Source: Persicaria tinctoria (taxonomy: Eukaryota > Streptophyta > Magnoliopsida > Caryophyllales > Polygonaceae). Taken from it: a stretch of 64,000 nucleotides of DNA. The stretch lies in contig JBANSL010000017.1 in the NCBI GenBank assembly GCA_037127255.1, positions 68,312,857 to 68,376,856 of the forward strand, read 5' to 3'. This document shows, piece by piece, positions 33,277-55,997 of the stretch. The notes beneath the pieces were generated by a model. That model was not told where the DNA came from. It saw only the letters and a list, made by a program, of their open reading frames with translations, and made no database searches. Position 1 is the first letter of the stretch, and the number at the start of each line of letters is the position of its first letter. The translations under genes and the position numbers were made by a program.

Positions 33277-34149
33277 ATGTGTAGTCTACTGATGAAGGGG
33301 CTGCTAGGAGGGTTCATTGATGGTTTGGTTCTCTCCTATGCCATGAAAATAATGAAACCATTATCGTATGAGCTGGGACTTCTTTTGGGTAAGATGGGAT
33401 TGGATGGTTTTACTATAATCATGGTTAAGTTTGTGATTGTCCTAGTGTATTGTTGGTCTTGGATTATCTGTAGTTTGTGGTTATGCCGAGTCTTAATCTG
33501 TGCTAGCTATCTTTTGAAATGGTTGTATCTCATAGCTAGTAAGTATTTGCGTATGAATCTCTTTGTATGTAAATGGAAATGGGAAGTAAGTTGTAAGGTT
33601 AAGATTGTCTTTAAGAAATCAAGTATGCTAGTTTATTTCTACATATACTTGGACCTCATTTCATTTATATCTTTCATGGCAATTAGCAGGCTTAATTGTG
33701 TTCTAATATGGATTGCACTAGGTGCTCTTTTCCTTAAAAGACGTAAACACTATAAGTACTTAAGAAAGTGTAGTTATGAGTTTTATCCGATTTACTATAT
33801 AAGTAAAAGCTTAAGGGAATGGGTAAATTTCAGCTTCTTACGAACAACAATAACAATGTGCTTTTGGAGATTAATTCACCTAAGAATTGATAATACATTC
33901 CACAAAGTGTTTGGTCCAGGGATAACCGTCAACCAAAACCTGCATTCCTTGGTTTTATGGCAGCTGAACCTATTAATTATCATCAGCAAACTTGAGCGTT
34001 GCTTAGTCTCTGTTCTTTGGCATGGTGAGGCCTTTCTTGGGTATTGGCGCTTGTGCGTTAGGAAATCCATCATTTGCATAATGAGTACTCAGTTTTTATA
34101 TGAAGACGGAAGCATGGGTCTTTATATAACGGACATGGGTTATAAATGA
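33277..34149 (+). CDS. LINE-B linker frame bridging ORF1 and ORF2 (290 codons)
   Basis: The ATG at 33277 lies just before the ORF1 stop, within ATGTGTAG. The frame stays open for 290 codons and its TGA (34147-34149) overlaps the ORF2 ATG (34146) as ATGA. The translation is hydrophobic and rich in L, I, W, C and K, and matches no family I know. It is not evidently similar to the corresponding part of LINE-A. It could code a small hydrophobic protein, or be kept open so that ribosomes can reach ORF2. Confidence 0.45.
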   Translation: MCSLLMKGLLGGFIDGLVLSYAMKIMKPLSYELGLLLGKMGLDGFTIIMVKFVIVLVYCWSWIICSLWLCRVLICASYLLKWLYLIASKYLRMNLFVCKWKWEVSCKVKIVFKKSSMLVYFYIYLDLISFISFMAISRLNCVLIWIALGALFLKRRKHYKYLRKCSYEFYPIYYISKSLREWVNFSFLRTTITMCFWRLIHLRIDNTFHKVFGPGITVNQNLHSLVLWQLNLLIIISKLERCLVSVLWHGEAFLGYWRLCVRKSIICIMSTQFLYEDGSMGLYITDMGYK

Positions 34150-37100
34150 AAATCAGATATTGGAACTGTCGCGTCATTGGTAAGAGGACTTTCTGGGCAG
34201 GGCTAAATGCAATGCGTATAAATGATCATCTCAAGATATTAGCAATTACGGAAACAAAATCAGAAGTAGTTCCGGCAGAAACAGTATGGAGGGGTAGTGG
34301 TTTTTCTAATGCAATTTGGTCGCCAGGTAATGGCAGAGCGAGAGGTCTTGGTGTCTTATGGAATGAGAACTCGCTTGTAAATGAAACGATCTCTGTTAAG
34401 GTCCATCTGCCAAGAATTATTGGACTAGAATACTTTAATTTAGACAAAAAGTTCAGGGGTATTATTCTCTTTATCTATGGACCCCCTCAAGCTAAAGATA
34501 AAGACCAGTTTTGGGAACTACTGACGACTATAATAGGCGATCAAAGCCTCCCATGTATGATTATTGGCGATTTTAATGAGATTGCTCATAGTAGTGAGAA
34601 GTGTGGGGGCGCATCTTTTCATCCCTCCCGTGGACACAGATTAAACCAATTCATGAACTTGTGTGCACTAACAGACATTCCAAGCAATGGAAACCAATTC
34701 ACATGGAGGAAAAAGGTTGCAGGTGAAGACAACATTTTAGAAAAGCTTGATAGAGTACTCGTCCAAGGAAAATTTCTAGATACTTTTCCCGATCTCAGCA
34801 CGCATAATGGTGCTTTCTCAACATCAGATCATTGCCTGATTACTACTGAATTAAAAACAACTATAGTCATAAAGCCCCCACCATTCAAAATGGAAAACAT
34901 GTGGTTCCATAGACCGGATTTCAGAAATATAGTGGTTCAGGCATGGCGTGCTCAATGTCCCGGTTCTATAATGTATAAAACTATGTTCAAAACAAGACTT
35001 GTTAAACAAAAAGTTAAACAATGGAATAAGAATACCTTTGGAAATATCTTTAGACAACTAGCCTCTATAGAAAATGATCTTTTGGAGATCCAAACGAAGG
35101 ATTTAGGAATAAACGATATTAGCAAACAAAAAAGGCTAATATTAAAAAAGGACCGACTTCTGTCTTTTCAAAAAGAGTACTGGAGCCAGCGTGCGAAATC
35201 CAAACATTTAAAACTTGTCGATTCAAACACTGCTTATTTCCATAGGGTTGCATCGGGCAGGAGGAACCGGAAATTTATTAGAAACATTACTTATGCAGAA
35301 GGAACGCCTATTGTAGGAGATGAGAATGTTAGGAGGGAAATAAAAAATGATTTTGTGAAGCGTTTCACCAAAGTATCGACTAATAATAACTATCTTGAAG
35401 AGTATATGCAGAATATTACTCCTTCTATCACAGAAGAGGAAAATTTCAGATTAATTGCTCCACCAACAAATTGTGAGGTTAAAACGGCAGTTTTCAGCTT
35501 GGGGTTAAACAAATCTCCCGGCCCGGATGGTATCACAGCTGAATTTTATAAAGAATTTTGGGATATTGTTGGGGTTGATGTTACACGGGCTGTAAAGGCC
35601 TTCTTTCATTCTGGGAAGATTCTTAGGCAAATTAATCATACGTTTATCTCACTCTTTCCTAAAAAGAACAATCCAACTAAAACTTCAGACTATAGACCTA
35701 TAAGTCTCTGCTCAACCATCTATAAAATTATATCGAAAATACTAACAGATAGACTAAAATCAGTAATGTGTAAACTGATTCACCCCCTTCAAGGGGCGTT
35801 TGTGTCTGATAGGGCAATCCAGGACAACGTTTTAATTGCTCATGAAATTTTCCATTCTTTTAAAACTAGAAAGGGCACCAATGGTTGGTTAGCAATCAAA
35901 TTGGACATGGAAAAGGCGTATTATCGGGTTGATTGGGCATTCACTGAGATGGTACTCAGAAAATTTGGTTTCCATGATAAATTTATCAATTTGATTATGG
36001 AATGTGTAACGACTGTTTCCTTCTCGGTACTAGTCAACAATGGCCCTACATAAGTGTTCTTACCTACCCGTGGCCTTAGACAAGGTGATCCGTTATCGCC
36101 ATTTCTGTTCATTCTAGAGGCCGAAGTGCTTGCTAGAAAACTGACCACTGAATCCCTTCTCCCTAGTAGTGGAATCGGCTTTCCATTCGGTCGTAATGGG
36201 CCTAGAATTCCTTTTTTGGCATTTGCAGACGATATTATTATCTTCTCAAAAGGAAACATGACTTCGTGTGAAAAAGTCAAAAATATAGTAGATCGTTATT
36301 GCCAAATATCGGGACAGAAAGTTAACTATCATAAATCGGCTTTTCAGTGTACATCGGGTATTCCTAGGTCCCGTATCTCGGGTATTGAAGAGTGCCTTAG
36401 CATTTCAAGCCAAGTTAAACTTGATAAATACTTAGGATGTCCGATCACTAATGGTAAAATAAACGAAAACATTTGAGGATATAATGTCAAATACCAGGAA
36501 CCAACTGTCAAAATGGAGAGCAGATTCGTTGTCACAACAGGGACGGAAAACATTGATTAATGCAAATTTAGCATCAAAACCCTTATACATGATGCAGAGC
36601 TTCATGCTTCCACCAAAAATGCATCAGAACTTGGACAAAATGAATAGATCTTTCTTCTGGAACAAAGAATCAAACTATAAGCCACTCATTAGTTGGGATA
36701 GAATTTGCAAGCCAAAGTATGCGGGGGGAGTAGGTTTAAGAAAATCGAAACAGATGAATGAAGCTTTGCAACTAAAATTATTGTGGAAAATAGTGGCAGA
36801 ACCAAACAATATTTGGGTAAGGATTATCCAGTATAAATACATTAAGACGAATCACATACTAAACTATGAACCGAAAGGAAGTGCGTCGTGGCAATGGACA
36901 CAACTAAGAAAGCTAATTCCTATATTCAAAAATGGTTTGATTTGGGTGGTGGGAAATGGTCGAACAATCAAGTATTGGAATGATAGATGGAGACCTGTGC
37001 AGAACATGGAACAGTACTGTGTACACCCACAAAATATTGATATGGAGGAAACGGTGGATTCATATATAGAAAATGGTAAATGGCGGTTAGATAGGTTAGC

Positions 37101-38265
37101 CAGTGTCCTACTTGTTGAGGTTGTGAATAAAATTTCACTTATTCCTCTCCCGGTCTCGACAATTGAAGATAGATTATATTGGGAGCCAGCTAAGAATGGG
37201 TGGTTTTCGACGTCTAGTGCATATAATTTTGTTACCAAATCCTCACTAAATGCGATAGATGACAATTATTGGATTTGGAAACAAGATGTCCCGCCTAAGG
37301 TTAAGAACTTCCTTTGGAAAATTTGTCAAAATAGCCTTCCAACTGCATCAAGACTATCTAAGAGGGGGGTTGCGGTTCCGGGCTATTGCCCAATCTGTAA
37401 TCACCACGAGGAAGATGAAGTTCATTTATTCTGTGAATGCAAATATAGTTTTTTCTACAAAAATCTGAGTAATAAGATTAAATTATTGGTACAAGACTCT
37501 ATTGATAGAAACCGTGATATTAAACCAATAATGACAATCCTATCGAATAATCTGACAAAGAAAGAAAAGCAAAGCATGTCACTCAACTGGTGGACAATCT
37601 GGTTAGTCCGAAATCAACTTGTCTTCAGATGTGAAAAAGCGCCTACGGTGGAAGAAGTGAAAATTAGGGCAGAACAATTTTTGAAAAACTGGAACATGGC
37701 CAATTCTCATTTGCTTGAATCAAATGAAGGCAAAGCATCACACAAAACTAAAAAGAGAAGCATAAAGGAAATGAGTAAAGGTAAAAATAATAAATGGAAA
37801 AAACCACCTATGGGTTGGCACAAACTAAATTTCGATGGGTCGTCAAGCATGCAGGAAGAGAGTACGGGCGGCTTTGTAATTAGAAACTGGGAAGGGCGGC
37901 CAGTTTCTACATGAGTAAGGAGGCTCGGAAAACAATCCCCGATCTTTGCTGAAGCTAGTGCTTTACGTTTAGGTATTATCCAAGCTAAAGAATTAAAACT
38001 TGACAAAATCCTCATTGAAGGGGATTCTCTTATTATTATCAATTATCTAAAAAATGGTAAGTGCTGTCCATGGGAAATTGAGATACCCATGTCTGACATC
38101 ACTTCACTTCTGAAAGGGTTTAAGGAAGTATTTTTCTCACATATACTTCGCGCTGGTAACTGCGTGGCTGATAGGATTGCTTTCCTGGGACGCAGTACTG
38201 AAAACCCTCACTTATTAGGCGATCAAGGTCTACTGGACCTCATCCGAAAGGATGCTCTCGGATAG
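34146..38265 (+). pseudogene. LINE-B ORF2 polyprotein (endonuclease, reverse transcriptase, RNase H), disrupted
   Basis: It starts MKIRYWNCRVIG at 34146. Endonuclease blocks ETKSE, IIGDFNEIAH and SDHCLI are present. Reverse transcriptase has NKSPGPDG, LDMEKAYYRVDW (the second Asp of the usual KAYD is Tyr), GLRQGDPLSPFLF and FLAFADDIIIF. The zf-RVT knuckle (CPICN ... HLFCEC) follows near 37390-37440 and RNase H (FDGSS, EGDSLIII) ends DLIRKDALG at 38265. Lesions are TAA at 36051-36053, a frameshift near 36465-36476 and TGA at 37912-37914. Four independent domains agree with L1-type ORF2. Confidence 0.92.
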
Positions 38266-38296
38266 CGCCTAGTGCGCACCCGAATTCTTACCTCAT

Positions 38297-38298
<2 letters not shown>

Positions 38299-38377
<79 letters not shown>
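38299..38377. repeat. (TA)n tract at the LINE-B 3' end
   Basis: About 79 bp of TA repeat lie where LINE-A has poly(A). It merges into the right target-duplication copy. Confidence 0.92.
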
Positions 38378-38378
<1 letters not shown>

Positions 38379-38386
38379 CATATGTT

Positions 38387-39552
38387 GCGTGTAGAATTGA
38401 TAGAACAGGCCGGCTATCTAGTATGTAGGAAAGTGAAGCACGTGATGTGATTATGATATGTGATGTAAAATGGGAAGTGAACATTCTACCGATTGACAAC
38501 ACACTAGTCCTCCAAAAGTTTAAACAGTGTATCATTACTTGCAATATATATGTTCAAGCTTTCTTCAAAGCACTCTCATTTTCTTATAGTATATACCAAC
38601 CTCCAAATAAAAAACTCTCTTTTGGAAAAAACAACCAAGACATCAAAATTTTCAGTAGAAAATTTTTTCCATCTTCAAGTATGAGGTATTTGAAGATCAT
38701 CAAAGAAGTGAAGAACAAGGGTATATTAAGCATGGATTTCCAAGTTCAAGAGGTAATTATGGGTGGAAAAACATCTTCAAAATTTTACATTTTCCACCTT
38801 TGTCTACGACTCTACCCTATCCTCATATTTCCCTTCTCACTTTTTTTCTTTAAATCACCACCACTCCTTCCATTTTTACTAACATCTCATCTCTCTACAA
38901 ATCTTTTCTTCTTTAAATTACCATCACTCCTTTTACTTTTACAATTATCTCATCTTCATCATCATCAACCTCATCTCCTTCGACCTCCTACAAACCACCA
39001 TGAACTCCTCCGACCGATTCGATCTTGAGATACTTATTAGCATGGCAATAATCTATGCGGTTATATTCGTTCTGTTATTTTGGTGGAGGTTTGTTGGGCT
39101 TTAAGAAGAAATCAAATCCGGTGATTTTGGTGAAGATCCGACGGAGAGGTAAGAAGAAATCGGTTTTGTAGTTTAAAACTTGTATTAGTTTTCAAGTTTA
39201 GACCGTTTTGGTTGTAAATCCGTTTGGATCTAATAAAATACCGGGTTTATGTCTCATATCTTGTATGAATATATTCCTTCTTGCTTGCTACTATTTCGTA
39301 GAACATAACCGAACCATATAAATGGTGATTTGTGTTCTACGAGTTGAAAACTTTGATTTTCAGAAGAAGATTGAAAGCTTTACGAGTTTCAGTTGTAGAA
39401 GATCCCTTAATTAAGGGCAACTACAGAGCATACTTCTCATATTCGGTTTCTTTACGAAAATAATTAAGCAAATCGGTAGATTTTGAATTTCTACCTTGTA
39501 TTTGTTGGCTTACTCAGTTGGATCTGAAGAACACTCATGCTTGATAAAGTAT
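38387..39552 (-). other. Copia-1 5' leader (right part)
   Basis: This lies between the LINE-B insertion and the Copia-1 5' LTR and belongs to the Copia-1 untranslated leader. No coding region is recognised on either strand. The bases directly next to the LTR do not match the common initiator-Met primer binding site. Confidence 0.5.
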
Positions 39553-39748
39553 TGTAAGATTGATCAAACGCTCTGATTGTATTAATTGTATTCTCAAGTG
39601 TACCTAATTAACAAGCGGGTACATTGCCTTTTATAGGCAAGGGAGGCCTAATATGATCAAAACTGATAGAAGGCCGTAAGGGCCGTAATACAAAGGAGCC
39701 GGAAAAGGTACAGTAGTAGGAGGTGAATAATTCATCTATATCACAACA
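39553..39748 (-). repeat. 5' LTR of Copia-1
   Basis: 196 bp, about 98 percent like 24208-24414 apart from one 10-bp indel. On the minus strand it begins TGTTGTGATATAGATG and ends ATCTTACA. Confidence 0.9.
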
Positions 39749-39791
39749 TATATGTATTTATTACGGAGTATTATTTTATTTAAAGTAAATA

Positions 39792-40610
39792 GGGTGAATT
39801 ATATTTTCGGTCCCTAACCTTTATCACTTGTTTCACTTTAGTCCCCAACCTTTGAAACGTTTCAAATTAGTCCTTGACTTTTCTATTTCGTTTCATTTTA
39901 GTCACTAACCTTTCAAAGGTTGTAAAATAGTCCCTAACCTTACATTTTTTATTCATTTTTAGTCCCTGATATTAAAACATTATTTGAAATAATTATAAAA
40001 ACCACCCTAAAGTCATCATAATTTAAATAAAATCATTCATACAAAGAAAAATTATATAAAATCATCTAACTCTATAAATTTAATTTTGAAAAATACTCGA
40101 ATTGTTTTAGCATTTATCATAAGAACATATTACATAAAACTATCCATACATTTTTTCCCACAAAAGCTCTCATAAAATTTATAGATCTTGTGATTAATTA
40201 TGAGAAATGGTGGGATATTTTTTTCTTATTTACCAATACATAGATCCAATATATGTGTATTAATCCATTAAAATAATGAATTTGAATAATAAAAGAGATC
40301 TTTTTTATAAAAAAATTAATAAAGTTGGATATTTGTTTTATAATTATTTTTTATATGGGTAATTTACTTATTTATATACATTAAAATAAACTTTGGGGTG
40401 GTTTTTATAATTATTTTAAATAATGTTTTAATATCAGGGACTAAAATGAATAAAAAATGTAAGCTTAGGGACTATTTTACAACATTTGAAAGGTCAGGGA
40501 CTAAAATGAAACGAAATAGAAAAGTCAAGGACTAATTTGAAACGTTTTAAAGGTTGATGACTAAAGTGAAACAAGTGGTAAAGGTTAGGGATCAAAAATG
40601 TAATTCACCC
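39792..40610. mobile_element. Mutator-like foldback element with about 215-bp inverted arms
   Basis: The left arm (39792 to about 40008) and right arm (about 40391-40610) are near-perfect inverses: GGGTGAATTATATTTT against its counterpart ending TGTAATTCACCC. Several 'GTCCCTAACC' type blocks recur in each arm. An exact 10-bp duplication AAAGTAAATA flanks it (39782-39791, 40611-40620). Long arms and a 9-11 bp duplication fit MULE-derived elements. The centre is AT-rich and noncoding. It ends about 210 bp before the probable transcribed leader of the synthetase gene. Confidence 0.88.
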
Positions 40611-40620
40611 AAAGTAAATA

Positions 40621-41154
40621 GGTAAAATAGCAAAACTTTTGTTATCCTACGTGTAAATACCTAAAATTCCAGACCTCATCCGGCCACTCTCCTTCAAGTC
40701 TTCGGGCTTCTCATCCTCACCCCCTTTTCACTCGGAGCGGCTACTCCTTCCCGCCGCTATTCACTTCGCCGGCGCCACCACCTCCGGCGCCCCCACCGCC
40801 AACTTTCCGCCGTGAATCAAGCAGGTCAGCATCTCCATGGCCTCTTTTATCCCTTTCTTCGTGTACTGTTTAGTCTGTTTGCAACTTGTTTTCTTTCTGT
40901 TCATACTTACTATCCTCAAATGGCAGCAACCAAATTGTTCTGTAATGCTGAATCTGAAATTTAGTTGTTGCTATTTTTCCAGATATTTGTATTTCATCGC
41001 TCAGTTTACGAATGAATTCCTAATTGAAATTATAATCTTGTTGTAATGTTTGTGATTCCGTTTTTGCGCCAAAATTGGCTGTTAACTGATTTCGATTTGC
41101 TTCATCGGAGTTCAGATTTGAGCGAAAGTTCGAGACTGTACAGCATCCATTTCC
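40621..41154 (+). promoter_or_regulatory. Promoter and 5' leader of the valyl-tRNA synthetase gene, probably with a leader intron
   Basis: A C-rich, probably transcribed block runs from about 40660 to 40824. AAGCAG|GTCAGC at 40824/40825 is a good donor and CTGTACAG ending at 41143 a good acceptor, giving a 319-bp leader intron that would place the start codon at 41155 just after the acceptor. No clear TATA box is seen. Confidence 0.5.
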
Positions 41155-53429
<12,275 letters not shown>

Positions 53430-53856
53430 TCAAACGTATACTTCAGAGGCTCTGATTGCCATTTAATTTTGATCCACTTCACCAAACTCCTCAGCGTCTC
53501 CATCCCGACAACTTGATCCGCTCTAGTTCGAAAAAAAAGATAGCTCCTGCTTTCCATTCCTGCATTACTTTTTGTAACTTAGGTTACTTGAAACAGAAAA
53601 GGAATGCAGGCACCATGTACACTTTTTTCACAATATATGCTAATGTCGAGATGGAAGTTCACTGTTGCCGTAAATTATGTGCTCTATGACGCGGTAGATG
53701 GTGCTGAACCGATCATCAATGTCGTCAATCAATGCATTCTTGCGAATTGGACAGAGAAGACACAAAAACCCCGTTTAAGAAGTGTAGTTCATAGAAGCCT
53801 TCATATATGAGTAGTGAGAAGATCATTTCTGAGCCAGATGATGATCGAAAAAAGGG
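53430..53856. other. 3' UTR of the synthetase gene and spacer
   Basis: This holds the probable 3' UTR, converging on the U3 gene cluster which reads leftward. No other feature is recognised. Confidence 0.5.
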
Positions 53857-53863
53857 AAAAAAA
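53857..53863 (-). terminator. Pol III terminator of U3 copy A
   Basis: Seven T residues on the minus strand lie directly after the U3 3' end. A second T run follows at 53848-53853. Confidence 0.75.
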
Positions 53864-53866
53864 GAT

Positions 53867-54090
53867 GGGTCCTGTCAGACAACCCATGCGTCCACACCTC
53901 TCGGTTCATTTCTGAGCCAGAGGACGATCCTCTACAGCTGAACCAGTGCCGAAGCCATGGGAAGCCGCTAATCACGCTAAGGACACACATGGTGACGGTT
54001 CATCAACCAGACGTGGTTTTCCTGTCTCCTTAGAACTCTAGGATTCAGAGGTACGAGCCTATAGAACAGATCCTGTTCAAGTAAGGTCGT
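53867..54090 (-). ncRNA. U3 small nucleolar RNA, copy A
   Basis: U3 is the box C/D snoRNA that base-pairs with pre-rRNA in the small-subunit processome for the early cleavages of 18S rRNA. On the minus strand the RNA begins ACGACCTTACTTGAACAGGA (5' end at 54090), the conserved plant U3 start. CTCGTACCTCTGA, CCACGTCTGGTTGATGAACC (box C region) and the 3'-terminal GTCTGACAG (box D) follow. Length is about 224 nt. A USE and TATA-like box precede it and a T run follows, so it is probably an active Pol III gene. Confidence 0.92.
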
Positions 54091-54113
54091 GCACATTTAT
54101 GTCAACCTCTCTG

Positions 54114-54155
54114 TTTTAATCTCTTCTTCTGTTTGTTTCCTTTCCGATGTGGGAT
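54114..54155 (-). promoter_or_regulatory. USE and TATA-like box of U3 copy A
   Basis: ATCCCACATCGG (USE, 54144-54155) and ATTAAAA (54114-54120) are separated by 23 bp, and 23 bp separate the TATA box from the RNA start. In plants this short USE-TATA spacing specifies Pol III; a spacing about 10 bp longer specifies Pol II. Confidence 0.88.
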
Positions 54156-54596
54156 AATTTTTGTTATAACCAAACTACCCCTGTTGAAGAACAAAATGTG
54201 ATCAGTTGTGGATAGTTTTTGCCTCTATCAGAACGTTCAGTGACTCTAGAAATGCTGCATTTGAAGCAAATCCTTCACGACTGTGTTGAGAGTTAGCATC
54301 TCCTGCAATTGGAATAGCAATTGTCTCCATTTCGATGGGGGATTCCAGAGAGCTCTTTGTTGTTGTTTTCCATCTTCCATATCCCATGATTCGCTATCTT
54401 CCGTCTGTGCAGGTAAATCCTATGATGGCTACACAATTGTTCTAAGCTGCAATGAGCCAATGGACTAAGACGACATGTCGAGATGGAACTTGAGAAGATG
54501 TACAATCTCGCGCGAAATTGATCCATGAAGAAAGATTGACATACACACTCAATTAGTAGGCATGATAGTTAACGGAGAGGAGAGAACCAAAAACAT
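54156..54596. other. Spacer between U3 copies A and B
   Basis: No gene is called. The part from about 54415 to 54596 is repeated before copy C at about 55560-55740 (shared GCGAAATTGATCCATGAAG), showing that copies B and C arose by a duplication that included this flank. Confidence 0.6.
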
Positions 54597-54603
54597 AAAA
54601 AAA
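54597..54603 (-). terminator. Pol III terminator of U3 copy B
   Basis: Seven T residues on the minus strand, four bases beyond the U3 3' end. Confidence 0.75.
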
Positions 54604-54607
54604 TATT

Positions 54608-54824
54608 GGGGTCTGTCAGACAGCCATGAGTCCACCTCAGGATCGTTGCCGAGCTAAGGACGATCCTCTACAGCTAACCCATAGCCGAAGCCATGGGGGG
54701 GCCGTTAATCACGCTAAGGACCCATGGCGATGGTTCATCAACCAGACGTGGTTTCCTGTCTCCTTAGAACTCAAGGATACAGAGGTACGAGCCTATAGAA
54801 CAGATCCTGTTCAAGTAAGGTCGT
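54608..54824 (-). ncRNA. U3 small nucleolar RNA, copy B
   Basis: It starts ACGACCTTACTTGAACAGGA at 54824 and has the same box order as copy A: CACGTCTGGTTGATGAACC then terminal GTCTGACAG. Length is about 217 nt. It differs from copy A by scattered substitutions and small indels in the 3' hairpins, as expected for paralogous snoRNA genes. Promoter and terminator are present. Confidence 0.92.
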
Positions 54825-54847
54825 GACCATTGATGTCAGCCATCCTC

Positions 54848-54889
54848 CTTTAATGACTTCTTCTTCATGTTTTCTTTCCGATGTGGGAT
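54848..54889 (-). promoter_or_regulatory. USE and TATA-like box of U3 copy B
   Basis: USE ATCCCACATCGG at 54878-54889 and ATTAAAG at 54848-54854, again 23 bp apart and 23 bp from the RNA start. Confidence 0.88.
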
Positions 54890-55307
54890 TACTTTGTTTT
54901 TTGTATATGACCAAACTACCCCTAGTGAAGAAGGAAATGTGATCAGTTGGGGACAACATTGCTTGTATGAGGACTATGTGGTCGGCGTTCTTTGCCTTTG
55001 CTCTTTGTTGGGTTCATTGCCTTTGCTCTTACACCTCCTCGAAGGTGCTATGGTCTCGGTTGTTTGGCTGCAGGAGTCATAAGGGACTCGGAGGGAAGCC
55101 GGCTGACCGAGTTTGCCCGCAATGGACATGCCATCAAGAACATGGAGTAAAGGTTTGAAGATTGCAAAACACATCTTATAGTTCAAAAAGGCCTGTGTTT
55201 CGAGTACTTTATGAGGCTCGGTGTGCGTACCACATTGGATGGGTAGCATTGCTGTTGTCGTATGCAAACTCATGAGTCCATCTCGCGGCACAAACTGCAC
55301 CGATGAC
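54890..55307. other. Spacer between U3 copy B and the truncated copy
   Basis: Overlapping short frames occur on both strands, but none resembles a protein. CATGAGTCCATCTCG near 55271 looks like an extra scrap of the U3 3' region. Confidence 0.5.
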
Positions 55308-55428
55308 CTCTATGTGTCCACCTCAGATCAATACAAGTTGAGGACGATGATCGTCTACAGCTGAACTGAGGCCGAAGCCACAGGGAAGCCGTTAATCACA
55401 CTAACAACATATGGTAACGATTCATGAA
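55308..55428 (-). pseudogene. Truncated U3 snoRNA copy D
   Basis: About 120 bp match the 3' two thirds of U3 on the minus strand (shared on plus: GTCCACCTCAGATC, GAGGACGAT, CTACAGCTGAAC, GCCGTTAATCAC). It is more diverged than copies A-C and lacks the conserved 5' end, the terminal box D segment and any USE, so it is a pseudogene. Confidence 0.8.
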
Positions 55429-55738
55429 GAAAAATGCATCCTCCATGTCTACTAATGCAAAAATGTATTGCTTGACGGCATGGATGATCAGCTGGGCGCC
55501 ATGCCGCCATCTAACGCCTCAACAACCAAATCATGTACTTAAAAACACAGCCGAAGGATGGCTATATGATTGTTGTAAGCTGCAGTGAGCCAGTGATTAA
55601 AGTGGCATGTCGGAACTCGACAAGATGTACAAATCTCGTGCGAAATTGATCCATGAAGAAAGATTGCCATACACTGCTCTTTGAGGCAGTTTACCAAACA
55701 CAATGTAGGCATGAATGATAGTTAAAGGAGAGTGAAGC
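55429..55738. other. Spacer before U3 copy C, duplicated flank
   Basis: About 55560-55740 repeats 54415-54596. No gene is recognised. Confidence 0.6.
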
Positions 55739-55743
55739 AAAAA
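55739..55743 (-). terminator. Possible weak Pol III terminator of U3 copy C
   Basis: Only five T residues on the minus strand, about 18 bases beyond the expected RNA end; weaker than those of copies A and B. Confidence 0.45.
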
Positions 55744-55761
55744 CATGAAATAGGGAGAGTT

Positions 55762-55974
55762 GGGTCTGTCAGACAACCATGAGTCCACCTCAGATCGTTT
55801 CCGAGCCGAGGACGATCCTCTACAGCTAACCCATATAGCCGAAGCCATGGGAGGCCGTTAATCACGCTAAGGACTCATGGCGATGGTTCATCAACCAGTG
55901 GTTTCCTGTCTCCTTAAAACTCAAGGATACAGAGGTACGAGCCTATAGAACAGATCCTGTTCAAGTAAGGTCGT
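55762..55974 (-). ncRNA. U3 small nucleolar RNA, copy C
   Basis: It starts ACGACCTTACTTGAACAGGA at 55974 and ends with GTCTGACAGACCC. Length is about 213 nt. The ACGTC before box C in copies A and B is missing here (ACCACTGGTTGATGAACC), a 4-bp deletion. Promoter elements are intact. It may be expressed, but the deletion and weak terminator make it the least certain of the three. Confidence 0.88.
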
Positions 55975-55997
55975 GTCCAACACTGTCAACCTCCATG

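Larger units (their letters stand above)
30577..33284 (+). pseudogene. LINE-B ORF1 (DUF4283-type RNA-binding protein), interrupted
   Basis: ORF1 starts MAPSHVDKGKKPMVADDP and contains a basic segment (KARAKKKFKRR). A DUF4283-like domain follows at about 30880-31330 (VRYVWKFLCGGF, ANNWFELRFDLPEDRAM, LDLWIRFLGLP), then a zinc knuckle CGSCGSTAHTFDECPY near 31345-31395. Copia-2 is inserted at 31477. ORF1 resumes at 32570 with DDGEWVRVGARRP, has an in-frame TAG at 32850-32852, then an acidic segment (DDDEDLEFDEDEF) and ends KKGKHV at 33284. ORF1 proteins bind the element RNA. The last codons overlap the start of the linker frame at 33277. Confidence 0.85.
29896..38371 (+). mobile_element. LINE-B, full-length L1-type retrotransposon inside Copia-1
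   Basis: The target duplication TATATAGCATATGTT is exact at 29881-29895 and 38372-38386. The order is 5' leader, ORF1, linker frame, ORF2, 3' UTR. It is itself split by Copia-2 (31477-32569). In place of a poly(A) tail it ends CTCATCAA followed by a long TA run (38299-38377). It is related to LINE-A throughout ORF2, but the DNA sequence is clearly diverged. Confidence 0.92.

Noticed and set aside
38447..39028. 193-codon plus-strand frame as a gene
   Set aside because: It lies in the Copia-1 leader, is low in complexity toward its end and resembles no protein.
54202..55848. Many short frames on both strands (for example 54974-55300 and 55597-55848)
   Set aside because: They overlap U3 snoRNA genes and their flanks and resemble no protein.
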